A DNA stretch of 64,000 bases from Grifola frondosa (lineage: Eukaryota > Basidiomycota > Agaricomycetes > Polyporales > Grifolaceae), in contig LUGG01000004.1 in assembly GCA_001683735.1 (NCBI GenBank), positions 1,550,001 to 1,614,000 on the forward strand, given 5' to 3'. The notes under the pieces were generated by a model. The model searched no databases and had not been told where the DNA came from. It saw nothing but the letters and a program-made list of their open reading frames with translations. Shown here piece by piece: positions 1 through 10,206 of this stretch (position 1 is its first letter; each line of letters begins with the position of its first letter). The position numbers and the translations under genes are program-made.

Positions 1-586
1 AAAATGCAAGTCAACACATGACCTGTAGCAACTAAGGAGATGGGAGCGGCGGTCAGGTGAGAGAAGGCAAACACTTACAGCAATATCCCGCAGAGAGTCG
101 CTCTTGTGCGTTTCACGAAGGGCGATGGCGACAGCTGCTCCTGCAGCTCGCTTCGCCTTACGTCCCCATCGGTAACGCCCTCGAGACATAGCTTGGTCGA
201 ATATGCCTTGTGCTCGAGGGGTCAATCCGGGACTGGACAGCTGTGTCGCGACAGATCGAATGAATTCGTGCATTGCTATCTGCATGAGAACTGTGGTTAT
301 AACCCCGCACGCGAAGAGACAGGAGGCGACTCACTGTGTTCTTCCTATCCCGCGCCTCCTTGCCCTGCCCAGCAAGTGCCCAGCCATTTCGACCCCTTAG
401 AGTGCTGCCGCCCTGCACAGTGCTCCAGAAAGAAAAGTCGCGGCCGGACGTGTCGGTGGTTTCCAAGTGCGATGTGAGCACGCTCTGGGATGGGTCAGCA
501 AGTGTCCCGCATTGCGTGCAGATGGCCGAACCGAGGTCCTGATCCCATATCGTCGGTTCTCCGCATTCCTCACATCTCGCATTCAT
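1..586 (-). CDS. TFIIB/Brf1-like transcription factor, N-terminal part (partial)
   Basis: The start codon is at 586 on the minus strand and the gene runs off the left edge of the window. The first exon opens with a zinc ribbon: a CEECG knuckle about 17 residues before CTQCG, followed by the segment LADPSQSVLTSHL. An intron (donor near 313, acceptor near 286) follows. The next exon holds a cyclin-fold-like stretch with FIRSVATQLSSPGLTPRAQ, then GRYRWGRKAKRAAGAA and ALRETHKSDSLRDIA. Zinc ribbon plus cyclin fold is the architecture of TFIIB and of Brf1, the RNA polymerase III initiation factor; such proteins bridge promoter, TBP and polymerase in the nucleus. The cyclin part is divergent, so TFIIB, Brf1 or a related paralogue cannot be separated here. 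It is divergent from SEN34, with start codons 166 bp apart. Confidence 0.72.
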
Positions 587-752
587 CCAGGGCAGCGTAG
601 TCTATGCAACTAGAGTATGTTGGAGCGAACCAAGATAATGGGACGTGGTGGGCTTGTTCAACCCATCGGGTTCGCGTGACGTTTAGTACGCGCTGTGACA
701 AAACGCGTGACGAATAGATCTGTATTGTCACGCATCGATCTTGGAAGCGACC
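587..752. promoter_or_regulatory. Short bidirectional promoter region
   Basis: These 166 bases separate the divergent start codons of the TFIIB-like gene (-) and SEN34 (+). No clear TATA box is visible. It must hold both 5' leaders and the core promoters of two RNA-metabolism genes, so shared regulation is plausible but inferred. Confidence 0.4.
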
Positions 753-1862
753 ATGAGCTCTGAGTCTGACCGCAAGATTCAGCTCAGGGTATCCAACCAA
801 AAGGCATACGTTTGGGACGTGGACGGTAAGCGTCCAAGTAAAAATTTAACCTATAATGCTCTCACATAAATCTTGAAGGATAGATATTGCCGTGCTGCGC
901 TCCCAACATCATATATGTGGTGTCCTCGCCGGCACTCTTCCGCATCTCTCTCAACAAAATGTATTCCTCGGCCTACCGCTACTGCTCATGCCGGAGGAGG
1001 TAGTTCTCCTTCTTGAAAATCGTGCGGTCTATTTCCCATGCCGCACAGTTCTCAGCTGATCCTCGGTGCAGAAATTGCCGTTCTAATTGATGACCCCAAC
1101 GCCCATCGTGTGCCCAGTACGAAAGCCCTACAGAGCTGGAATGCAGAACGGCAGGCTTCTATCCAATGGCAGATTGCCACAGCTGAGGCCAAGGAGGCCT
1201 CCGAGAAGGCAACAAAACTGTCGACGACGGACGAAGCGCTCCGCAAGCGAAAGGAGCGCGAGGAAAAAAGAGCCGCAGCTGCCCGAGCAAAGGCTTTGGC
1301 AGAGGGCTTGGAACCAGAGGTTGTGGTCGCTCCAAATCCTCCTGTTCCTGCGGAAGACCGGTCTTCTACGCCTAGCGTCGCAGCTACACCATCGTACACT
1401 GTGACCATCCCGGCCAGCTCGTCTTCACTAGAGTGGTACGCACCCGATGCGTCTGCTTATGCATCTCTTGAGGCTGCACGGGCAGCGGGGATTTGGAACT
1501 ATCCGTCCGACCTCCACGAACGAGCAAAATGTGCCGTGTTTAGGACCTGTGGGAGCAGGGTAGATTTATGGGAGGTGGTATCAAATTTGGAGGAGACTTT
1601 CTTGTTTACCCCGGTTCGTATTACACTCTTTTCTGCAAGATTTCACAATATAATTTATGTTTGCACAGGCGATCCGACGAGATACCACTCGCATTTCGTG
1701 GCAAGTGTAATCAATTCGCCTACAACGCCCATTAGACCGATGGAGGTAGTTGCTCATGGCCGTTTGGGTACTGCCACCAAGAAGTCACATTTGTTTTGTG
1801 AGTGGGACAATGAGAAACAAGAAGTATCATATCTCTCCGTTGAGTGGGCTGGATTCGGTTAA
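753..1862 (+). CDS. SEN34: tRNA-splicing endonuclease subunit Sen34 (with an apparent frameshift)
   Basis: Catalytic subunit of the heterotetrameric tRNA-splicing endonuclease, which cuts the 3' splice site of intron-containing pre-tRNAs. The start at 753 gives RKIQLRVSNQKAYVWDVD; introns at 826-883 and 1022-1071 lead into IAVLRSQHHICGVLAGTLPH and then IAVLIDDPNAHRVPS. A charged Lys/Glu/Ala linker follows. The nuclease domain has AGIWNYPSDLHERAKCAVFR, then GGGIKFGGDFLVYPG before a 55-nt intron (1614-1668), then DPTRYHSHFVAS and a TATKKSHLFC segment near the C-terminus. By family comparison the catalytic Tyr is in LVY, the His in HSH and the Lys in TKK. One base is missing near 1543 (GGG expected, GG seen), so the Tyr-bearing segment is out of frame with the rest. 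This is probably a sequence error. Identity is secure. Confidence 0.9.
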
Positions 1863-2113
1863 TGAAACGAATTTATGCAAGTCGCATTTGATTTTCCTTG
1901 CGTGATAGCTTGAGAATTGCAGCAAGGCCTTTTTGGAACCTCAGATTCTGCCAGGTAGAGCGATTTCATTTGACGGGTATCAGTAGATAGTGAAATTAGC
2001 AGGCACTTTTCATCAACACACACATCGTCCCAAGCCCCTCAGGGGGTACATAACATGCGCTCTCGTCAACATCATAGGTACTTTTCGTCACGCCTCATGA
2101 CGGAGGCCGAGCT

Positions 2114-2941
2114 TCACTTCAATTTCTTCGTCTCCTCCACGGGCGACTTCTCCCTGCGGCGCTTCCCTGCTCGTGCCTTCTCCTTTTCTTGCTCGGGATC
2201 CTCTGTGTCTTCGTCGCGCTCCCCATGCATCTCGCCGTCCACCTGGTCATCCTCATCTACATCAGCCTGCTCGGCCCACCAGCGCCCCGCCTGCAGGGCG
2301 AGCACACCCGTGAGCACGACACTGCACACTAGGTGGGAAGAGGCGAGGTCAAGTGTCGGTTCCTTGAGGGTCGATGGGAAGGGCAGGAGGCCATCATGCG
2401 TGGATGTGAAGGGCAAGGGAAGGGAAGAAAAGTTGGCGAACAGATCTGTGTGGGCGTTCAGAACGTGTGACGTGGAGAGGCGGTGCAAGAGGGCTTACTG
2501 GGGAGAACAGAGTATATATACACAGCTATCGCCGTCAGATACAAGACTGCAACATGAAATGCTCAGTTAATATTCATAACAGAGAACAAGGACGAAACGT
2601 ACATATACTACCGCCATCAAACATCAAATTCCCTGCACGTCCGTCCCGCAGACTCCAAAGAATCGTCACGCCCCCAGCAGTGCGACTGCAGCATAGACAT
2701 ATGCGAGCTGCACGGGCATGTGCATGAGGACGGCATAGTAGGTGGCGGACGTCCACAGTCGTGGGTCAGTCTGGGTCTCAGGAGATTTCCAGAGCGTGAG
2801 GGAGTCTGCGATCCAGTGTGTGAAGAGCAGGCCTGTCCGGTGGCGTTAAAATAAGTTCACCCTCGTCTGAGATATCGAGTGATACATACCGAGGAGGAAC
2901 GCTGTTGCGCTGACCACGACGCTCATGCGCAGACCAGCCAT
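2114..2941 (-). CDS. SHR3: Shr3-type ER chaperone for amino-acid permeases (with an apparent frameshift)
   Basis: Shr3 is an ER membrane chaperone that packages amino-acid permeases into COPII vesicles. The start at 2941 gives MAGLRMSVVVSATAFLLG, and an intron (2833-2889) leads to LLFTHWIADSLTLWKSPE. The family hallmark GGVTILWSLRDGRAG and NLMFDGGSI follow, then, across two more introns, LYLTAIAVYIYSVLP and the last membrane helix SSHLVCSVVLTGVLALQAG. About four hydrophobic segments are visible. The tail is rich in Asp/Glu and Lys/Arg and ends KKLK, an ER-retrieval-like dilysine signal as expected for this family. A run of five C at 2671-2675 (G on the coding strand) should be six to keep the frame between AAVALLG and GVTILW. 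The gene is otherwise intact, so I read this as a likely sequence indel. It is head-to-head with the RsfS-like gene. Confidence 0.88.
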
Positions 2942-3167
2942 GGTGTAGATGAAGGGGAGGGAGAGTGGCTGAGGGTATCAGCGCTGTAGTGCTACAGCAC
3001 ACGCTTGTGATAAAAAAGATTGGCAGCGAACCATTACATACAAGCGCCCGTCCGCACATCCCCCTTTTGCACGATAAGCAGGCGCCCGCAACTTGCCCTC
3101 ACCGTCGACGTTCCCAGCGGCGTGCTCCTCGTCTCGGTCGATGTTCTCAGGCGCGGTCTTTGGTGAG
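2942..3167. promoter_or_regulatory. Bidirectional promoter between SHR3 and the RsfS-like gene
   Basis: This 226-base gap lies between two divergent start codons. No unambiguous TATA element was seen. The length depends on the RsfS-like start chosen at 3168; an upstream in-frame ATG at 3093 would shorten the gap. Confidence 0.35.
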
Positions 3168-3971
3168 ATGCACGCACTCAAGGCATGCTCGAGGCGCTGT
3201 CGTCTTCACTCATACTATGACCTCCCGAGACGCGGTCTTGCCACCGCATCCGACACCTCAGCAACACCGACTCCTGCCCCGTCCCTGCCTTGGTTCGTCG
3301 ACCCTTCCGAGGTCCTTCCCAAGTCCAAAACCACTCCATCCTCGCTCTCTCCAAGAGTACCACCGCCTCATCTTCAGGCTCGGCTCGCTCCTTTACCCAC
3401 TTCCATACCGTCGGACAGTCCCATCGCCCGCCTACATGCCGCTCTGAGGCCCTCCCCGCACTTAGAGCCTGGCGAACTGCTCGTGAGAGAGCCCATTTAT
3501 ACTGCTATTGGTCCGCCACTCCCAAAAGCACTGCCCAAGGGTAAGCGAAAGAGGGGTGGGACATATGCAGGAGAGGGCATCATGGAGAACAACGGGGGCA
3601 TTTGGAACTGGATTGTCGTTGCACAGGTAAGCAACCACTAGAGAACTCGCGGTGCGCTGTACCTTACGATATCATGTCTCTTGTCATAAAGGTCAAGGAA
3701 GGCACCGAGAAGCGAGGTGCAATCGAGTCGGTCATGAGGGTAGTTCGCAAGGCAGTGAGTAGGTTTTCTACGCTCGTTTAAGATGTTGCTAAGCAGTGCT
3801 CCTGCCTTTACTTCCCAGCTATTGACCGCTAATCCCCCATTGGCGCTGCCGCCAAACCACAAAAGACGCGACCACGATGGCTGGGCAATGATAGATGCCG
3901 GCGACTTTGCGGTACACATAGTGAGCAAAGACGCGCGACAGAAGTTTTTCCCGGATAGAAGAGAGTGGTAA
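3168..3971 (+). CDS. RsfS/iojap-family mitochondrial ribosome-silencing factor
   Basis: RsfS (YbeB, iojap, C7orf30/MALSU1) binds the large ribosomal subunit protein uL14 and controls subunit joining or assembly; fungal versions are mitochondrial and related to the N-terminal half of Atp25. I chose the ATG at 3168 because it starts an Arg-rich, acid-free leader (MHALKACSRRCRLHSYYDLP) typical of mitochondrial import; ATGs at 3093 and 3135 are in the same frame. A Pro/Ser-rich spacer contains LPWFVDPSEV. Introns at 3627-3691 and 3755-3818 lead into the conserved end of the domain, DGWAMIDAGDFAVHIVSKDA followed by RQKFFPDRREW and stop, which is the family's typical terminal block. Reading frame is intact. 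About 225 residues after splicing. Confidence 0.8.
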
Positions 3972-6158
3972 TTTGTCGCTGTGGCTCCCCATCGCAAGGC
4001 GCTCTCTTGACTGGTGAGTGCGATGTGTTGCTATATGTGATGGCGCTGACACCGCGTTAGCATCGTTTAGAATCTTGTTAAAGGCTAATCGTACGAACAA
4101 AATATTATTCACCTCTGCCGATTCTCGATGTCTGCATGCTCGTGCCATGTAACGTTTCAGCATTCAAATTGCGACATGTGTAAGTCCAAAACGGGCAGGT
4201 GACATACCAAATAAGGCAAGTGTGCCATGCCAGCGAGAACCTGCCGTATCCACCTCCCATACTCTCAGCCTCCACTTGCTCCCACATGGAATATGTCGTA
4301 TAGAAATCGCATCCTTGGCACTATGGAACACTTATTGAACTCGATAAAAGATCATAGACGGGGGCAGGAGCGAAGAGGACCACAGCATTCAATCTTCGCC
4401 CGTCCCCTCACGATTCTCCAACACAGACCAGTATGATATATTCCGCATCGTCCTTCTCGTCGCGCAGATTCATGAGCAGCAGATTGGGGACGTATTATGG
4501 TGCGAACGGTCCTCCGTCGCCTTCTTCGTTCCCTTCTCTGCTGCTTCCTTTACGTCCTCCTCATTTTACGTCCTCCTCACTGAAATGCGGTGTTGGTAGA
4601 CGCGGCTTGTTCTGTAACGTGGAACGGGCGGATCTGGAACTGTGCACACCGTAGTTCAACAACTCAAAGACACGCGCTGTACACGCACATCTCTGAACTC
4701 TTCGTACCATTGTTTCCACACTCCACTTAATTACTTTGTCATTGAACGACAAGGATAGTTCCTTCGGCGGCGCAAAGACCATTATTGTCGCCAACCAGTC
4801 TGCTTCTTCTACCCATGCTAATCCTCTGGAGGCCAACTTCGTACGTCATGATAAAAGCCTCCCTTCGAGTTCGTAATAACAACGCATAGGCTCTACAGAT
4901 GACAGCTCCAACAACCGAGCAGCGCAGTGCCGGAGTGGGAAGCAGCTTCGCAGGCCACCGCAACGCTGCGCGAGTCCTCGGTCTCATCATGGATGCCAGT
5001 ACTCGATGCACAGATCTAATAGGCGTCGATCACCGATCATGATCGACATGCTTTGATCGCGAGTTCGTTCAGGTTCACTACATATATATTTCCTCCGCGA
5101 ACCTTTCCCTCCAAACATATCCTCATCTCTTACAACTGAGTACTGACCTCCACAGGGCTTTGCCTACGCGGGTTCCTGTTTGACAAATTCGCCTACCTGA
5201 GACAGGCGGTCTCCGCGCTGCCAATTCTCGTTGACTTCGAGATGACATATTCTGGGTGCTTTCAGACCACCAATTATCATTTCCGCGACCACCCTTGGTT
5301 ATCTGCCATGAAGGACTTCATCACGTCCTGAAGCTGGATCGTGAAGACCCCGTCTATCCAGTCGCTCATTTCACGTAGATATCTACGACCTCCTTTTGTT
5401 TTTTGATGAGAGGTCTTGCAGTGCAGGATTCCTCATAAGTGCTCATGATGTTCTGCCTAATGCAATCTCCCAACGTGCCGCCCTCACAGAGGATGTCATA
5501 ACACCAATCTTAGCTCGCTCGAGATTCATTGCAGCAACGGCTCTTTTGACAAGATCAGAGTCCAATTCGAGAGACTTGCAAATATGATATCCCAGGTCAT
5601 CTCGCCACTACGCGATCAGGATCGAGGACATACCCAACAAGGACAACATAGATTTCGTCTGGGGTGGGAACTCTAATGGATACGTGTTTGACTGTTCCGA
5701 TATCGACTTGGTCAGTGCAGTCCTGTAGGGAGGGTTCGACGACGAGCTCGAAAAGGTGAACGTGGTACTACTCTTTTGCCTGCTGTTTACACGGTCAATA
5801 CCGGACGGGATCATTGAACTAGATACACGCAGTGGGTTGGGATGCCTACAGGCGCGAGGTACTCGCGCGATTACAGCTGAGGAGGACTGGTAAATATCCA
5901 TGCATAATAGGCCACAATCGTGAGGTAGTTCTTCATTATTTAACACATTGAGTGGCACAGCATCTGATTTCGATCCAGGTTGATTCCTCGGCACACGCAA
6001 TCCCAAAAATCCAAATCTCGTGCCGACATCATCCCCCGCCAGCATGTCTGCCTTCAAATATACATCGTCGTATGTGTTGTACACTATCCAAGCGTAGAAC
6101 TCTGCTTGAAGATATTTATCGATGTCTATGAAATAAAAACCAAAGTCCGCTCACTGTT
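3972..6158. other. Gap with degenerate, unassigned coding-like fragments
   Basis: No intact gene could be built here. Short open stretches look protein-like but are broken by stops: on the plus strand around 4440-4600, 4740-5030 (including AARVLGLIMDASTRCTDLIG), 5190-5330 (including FEMTYSGCFQTTNYHFRDHP) and 5400-5700. On the minus strand 5608-6084 is open for 158 codons but its composition looks like an antisense shadow. A short direct repeat of ACGTCCTCCTCA lies at about 4550-4580. The most economical reading is one or two decayed genes of unknown family. I assign no function. Confidence 0.35.
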
Positions 6159-7236
6159 TCATGCCAAAGTGTCTTTCCAACCCTCTAGGGTAATCCCCAT
6201 GTAAATAGGAAGCTGTTGCCATATGATTCTTCGGGCTTCCAAATCTCGGCGAAGAAACATATCCTCGCAAGTCTTGCACAGCTTCCTCGCCACCCACGAT
6301 GATGGTATACTTTGACAATAAGTCTTCCACGACCTCGGCGTGAGTGGAGTGTAGTTCGTGACTAAATCGACCCTAGTGGAGAGGCGCGAGTATACAGATT
6401 CCAGAGAAGACTCGCACTGAGAAGAACTTTTGCAACCGTTGACAGACCGGATCTTGCAATTATCCCACGCAGTTTGTGTACTGGCCCGCATGAGTAAGGT
6501 TTTCCCCGCCAAGCACCGCTCGACATCGTCTATGGCCAATGTCTCCTGAATATCCCCTCGCGGAATGCCCTTAACGAGTTCGATGTCGAGCTGACAACAC
6601 AAGTAGAGCGCGGTGGGAAGGGTAGAGACTGTGCCTGTGAGACGGGATAAATTTACAACGGCGATACCATCTGTAGGTGTCATTTCCAAGAGCGGATGAC
6701 CATGCAGTTCGGAATTTCTCTCCCAGACTGCGAAATCATCGGTGAAAATCATCTTCAGGTAAGACATGGCCTGCTCCTGTAAATTCTCGATATGATATTT
6801 GTGTCCGAGTCGGACAAGAGCTGCAATCTCAGCAAAGGGGATCTTCTCGTCCCGTGCAAGAAATCTGTAGGACTCGTAAGATCGAGATGAACGTAGGCGG
6901 AAAGAAAATGTACGTCCTCACACCGCAGAGAACACGCAGAAGATATCTGAGGTCAACAGGAGAGTCGTGTAGGCGAACTACTGGACAGCCATCCATGGTT
7001 TCAGCTGCATCCTCCCGGGACACTGTAAACAAATCACTAAAGACTGTGGAATGACGTATGAGGGCTCCGCGATACACGCGAAATGCAGTCTGCATTGCAA
7101 CGAGAACAATATTTCCATCTTCGAACCACAGCTCCTCATCCCTCTCTTGGTCTACGTCGTTTGACCAGTAAAACCGCTCTTCGGCTCCGCCTCCAGGCAG
7201 TTGCGGGTGTACCTTGCCACCGTGATTGTCAGTCAT
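6159..7236 (-). CDS. BTB/POZ domain protein
   Basis: Typical Agaricomycete BTB/POZ protein, a large expanded group whose members are mostly of unknown function; the BTB fold mediates dimerisation or Cullin-3 adaptor binding. The start at 7236 gives a short Gly-rich leader, then the domain core FEDGNIVLVAMQTAFRVYRG, ALIRHSTVFSDLF, a middle with VVRLHDSPVDLRYLLRVLCG, and after a 49-nt intron (6873-6921) the block ARDEKIPFAEIAALVRLGHK with YHIENLQEQAMSYL. The remaining roughly 190 residues are family-specific and include a possible metal-binding pair CKTCEDMF near the end. Both splice sites preserve frame, so this copy appears functional. It stands 390 bp from the outer end of the transposon island. 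The substrate or partner cannot be predicted. Confidence 0.8.
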
Positions 7237-7618
7237 CGAATATATTCTGTAGGATAATTCGGACAAGGTCGAATTAAGAGAGGAAGCAAAGAATTGCGTC
7301 CTGTGATACAATTGGTGAACAGATGATGGACAGAGACTCGAGGTGCTTATCCGTTCGGTTGCGACATTTCGATCGTCTGTCACACAAAGCTGTCACGTGT
7401 TTCTTGTCAACAACGGTCGGTTCACGCTTTGGCCCTGAGGCCTGAGTCCTCAGCTACTTATGTAGCAAAGAAGTACGAAAATTCACTGACGTGGCACTAC
7501 ATGCTAATCAGCACCACCATGGTATAGAATAATCGCCATGGAACTCCACTCTCATAATGGCGGCGCCGCTCCAAAATTTTCGCCTCCAGCTTGTGCCAAT
7601 CATCACGGCGGTTACGCC
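7237..7618. other. Gap between the BTB gene and the transposon island
   Basis: This holds the BTB gene's upstream region and then host DNA that was the target of the left Mutator-like insertion. An open frame begins at about 7538 on the plus strand (MELHSHNGG...) and runs into the transposon. If both elements are removed and the core is re-inverted, that frame continues for roughly 60 further codons into the core. Whether it was ever a gene is uncertain. Confidence 0.3.
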
Positions 7619-7627
7619 ACGGCGACG
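7619..7627 (+). repeat. 9-bp target-site duplication, left outer (ACGGCGACG)
   Basis: ACGGCGACG directly abuts the terminal TAGGCTCG of element copy 1. Its exact reverse complement, CGTCGCCGT, abuts copy 2 at 9001-9009. After re-inverting the core the two would be direct repeats flanking copy 1, as a 9-bp target duplication should be. Confidence 0.85.
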
Positions 7628-8672
7628 TAGGCTCGAACGTCGTGTGAGGGGCCACTGAGAGGTCCCCCGTGGGAACGCTGAGTTTCAATATGCCGGCGGC
7701 AATTCGATCACCTGATCGCGACGCGGGCGAAGGAGGCAAGACGCGTCGGGACTCGGTAGCTGTACTTCTTCCTATTTACACACTTTGTAACTGAATTTCA
7801 TTGTCTGAATGCTCTCGGGACTCTCTCGACTGTATGGCGTGAAAAATGTCATCTTCCGACCGTCCAACTGTTCCAACTGGATCAAGAACCTCTTTCTTGT
7901 TGGGTATATAAGTAATCGTCAAAGTGGCAGGAACTGCATGCAAAAGATATCCCGACGGCAAAGCTGGAAGAAACCAGAGGTAAAAGTATACTGTGATTCA
8001 GAAGGGCTGAAAATTAGGTACAAGATTGAAATGTATCCGTGAGGTGAGGAAGGAAGTTGTCCGTGACACCATAGCTTCACGGGCAAGGTAGCATTCATGC
8101 CATAAGAATGGATTTGATGAACAACGGGGTTCAACCGAGGTGTAGCGCATGGTACGAAAACATCGTGCGCTTCAGCTGATTCGACAAATTAGTGGGTTCA
8201 TTTACACCGCTGTAAATGGACTTCAAGTCAACTTGGACTAAAATCTGCATGATGAGCTTTGGACCTACCATGGATTGCTCACCCCCTTCTGACTACCCTG
8301 AATTCGTCTTCAAGTTCTGGTTAAGTTTAATTGTCGGTCGCATCTTCGCTAAACAGCTGCATTGACAATCATCCGGTCTTCCTGCAGTACGTCTGTAACG
8401 GGTATTGACACTTCCGAGAGCCTGAGAAGTCCCTCAGTGATGTAGATAATCTCATGGTGGCTCATTTTAAGCAAAGTAGCAGAATATGAGTGAGATGCAG
8501 TGTGCGCACGACAGGATCGTAGTATTTCAATACTCCGTGCGCGATCGTGCCGTCGGCACGTTCAATCTCCGCGTTCCCATGGGGGACCTCTCAGTGGCCT
8601 CTCACACGACAATCCAGCCTCTATACAGAGGAACGACTGTCTTCCGCATATAGAGGCTGGCTAGCGAGCCTA
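7628..8672 (+). mobile_element. Mutator-like non-autonomous DNA transposon, copy 1
   Basis: A 1,045-bp element beginning TAGGCTCG (7628-7635) and ending in the inverse CGAGCCTA (8665-8672). Its own terminal inverted repeats run about 80-90 bp and share GTCGTGTGAG, GGCCACTGAGAGGTCCCCC and GGGAACGC. The inner end additionally carries a segment of about 53 bp with a 12-bp-stem hairpin (8614-8625 with 8649-8660). It matches copy 2 in reverse complement almost base for base; I counted about seven small differences. The 9-bp target duplications and long inverted ends are characteristic of Mutator-like elements (established for that superfamily). No transposase is visible; the longest minus-strand frame, 7919-8134, resembles no known protein. 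It would have to be mobilised by an enzyme encoded elsewhere. Confidence 0.82.
8614..8660 (+). repeat. Subterminal hairpin of element copy 1
   Basis: CCAGCCTCTATA (8614-8625) pairs perfectly with TATAGAGGCTGG (8649-8660) around a 23-nt loop. The same structure is present in copy 2 near 9022-9068, but only at the inner ends, so it is an asymmetric part of the element. Confidence 0.75.
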
Positions 8673-8681
8673 GATGAGACA
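8673..8681 (+). repeat. 9-bp target-site duplication, left end of core (GATGAGACA)
   Basis: This abuts the inner end of copy 1. Its exact reverse complement, TGTCTCATC, abuts the outer end of copy 2 at 13802-13810. In the original orientation both would be direct copies flanking copy 2. Confidence 0.85.
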
Positions 8682-9000
8682 GTACCGCCGAGCTGACCTA
8701 TCGTCAGGAGCAATAATGTCCTGCTCAATACCCTCAAAACGGCAGGCTAGGAGGACTTTCGCCATCATATTTGGAATCGAACTGGATTCAAATTCTGTTC
8801 CCCAAAAATGGCCGAATACATTAAAAGGCAGGACTTCTAGCAAGTTGGTACCAGTGTCGTTCGCAAGCGGTGGGTCTGTCAATGATATAGGAATCACAAG
8901 TTTGAGGTATGTAGAGGGTGAGATAGGTCCAATCATAGCCATTTGCCAAAGGGAGTATTGATGCGGAGCGTATACTACGTGATGCTCTCTTTATAGTCCA
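8682..9000. other. Core between the two Mutator-like copies, apparently inverted
   Basis: The core including its flanking 9-mers spans 8673-9009 (337 bp). It is host DNA lying between two oppositely oriented transposon copies. The 9-mers at its two ends match, in inverted form, the 9-mers outside the elements, which is what inversion by recombination between the copies would give. Frames open on both strands (8674-8961 plus, 8670-8942 minus) but neither resembles a known family. Confidence 0.7.
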
Positions 9001-9009
9001 CGTCGCCGT
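9001..9009 (+). repeat. 9-bp target-site duplication, right end of core (CGTCGCCGT)
   Basis: Exact reverse complement of the 9-mer at 7619-7627; abuts TAGGCTCG (9010-9017) of element copy 2. Confidence 0.85.
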
Positions 9010-10206
9010 TAGGCTCGCTAGCCAGCCTCTATATGCGGAAGACAGTCGTTCCTCTGTATAGAGGCTGGATTGTCATGTGAGAGGCCACTGAGAGGTCCCC
9101 CGTGGGAACGCGGAGATTGAACGTGCCGACGGCACGATCGCGCACGGAGTATTGAAATACTACGATCCTGTCGTGCGCACACTGCATCTCACTCATATTC
9201 TGCTACTTTGCTTAAAATGAGCCACCATGAGATTATCTACATCACTGAGGGACTTCTCAGGCTCTCGGAAGTGTCAATACCCGTTACAGACGTACTGCAG
9301 GAAGACCGGATGATTGTCAATGCAGCTGTTTAGCGAAGATGCGACCGACAATTAAACTTAACCAGAACTTGAAGACGAATTCAGGGTAGTCAGAAGGGGG
9401 GTGAGCAATCCATGGTAGGTCCAAAGCTCATCATGCAGATTTTAGTCCAAGTTGACTTGAAGTCCATTTACAGCGGTGTAAATGAACCCACTAATTTGTC
9501 GATATCAGCTGAAGCGCACGATGTTTTCGTACCATGCGCTACACCTCGGTTGAACCCCGTTGTTCATCAAATCCATTCTTATGGCATGAATGCTACCTTG
9601 CCCGTGAAGCTATGGTGTCACGGACAACTTCCTTCCTCACCTCACGGATACATTTCAATCTTGTACCTAATTTTCAGCCCTTCTGAATCACAGTATACTT
9701 TTACCTCTGGTTTCTTCCAGCTTTGCCGTCGGGATATCTTTTGCATGCAGTTCCTGCCACTTTGACGATTACTTATATACCCAACAAGAAAGAGGTTCTT
9801 GATCCAGTTCATCAGCAAAACTCGAAACACTCTGATTTCCTCTGAATGACTCTGTTTCATCTGAGTGTCTGAACCATCAGACCATTCCAGACGTAACAGA
9901 GGTTTCATAAGCCCTTGTCATCTGAAAGCTCTGAAGCCTCTTGATGGTCTTCAGCAGAAGCTTCAGAGCTTCAGAACAATAAGAATATCCAGACACAGCT
10001 CAGATTTCAGATGGAATAGAGCCTCAAGATTTATTTACAGACTGCTCAGAGCTTACAGATTGCCTAGATTATAATTTAGCTACTTGTACATAATGTCTGA
10101 CAGCACCTCCGCAATCAGCACCGAAACACAAAGTGCTCCAACACGTACGTGCGCCGCCTGTTAGCCACGGTATGTTTGCGTCCGACGGCGTGATACGAGC
10201 GGCTGC

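Noticed and set aside
5608..6084. 158-codon minus-strand frame as a gene
   Set aside because: Its Ser-rich composition looks like the antisense of broken plus-strand coding-like sequence; no motif.
8670..8961. Open frames of 90-95 codons on both strands of the inverted core
   Set aside because: They overlap each other on opposite strands and show no recognisable domain; treated as host DNA of uncertain coding status.
9412..9765. 117-codon frame in the Mutator-like element as a transposase
   Set aside because: It is too short, has no catalytic DDE pattern or zinc finger, and the matching frame in the sister copy is shorter.
10081..10145. Short start-like stretch MSDSTSAISTETQSAPT followed by GTACGT as a captured first exon
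   Set aside because: Too short to assign and no continuation found; noted only as a possibility.
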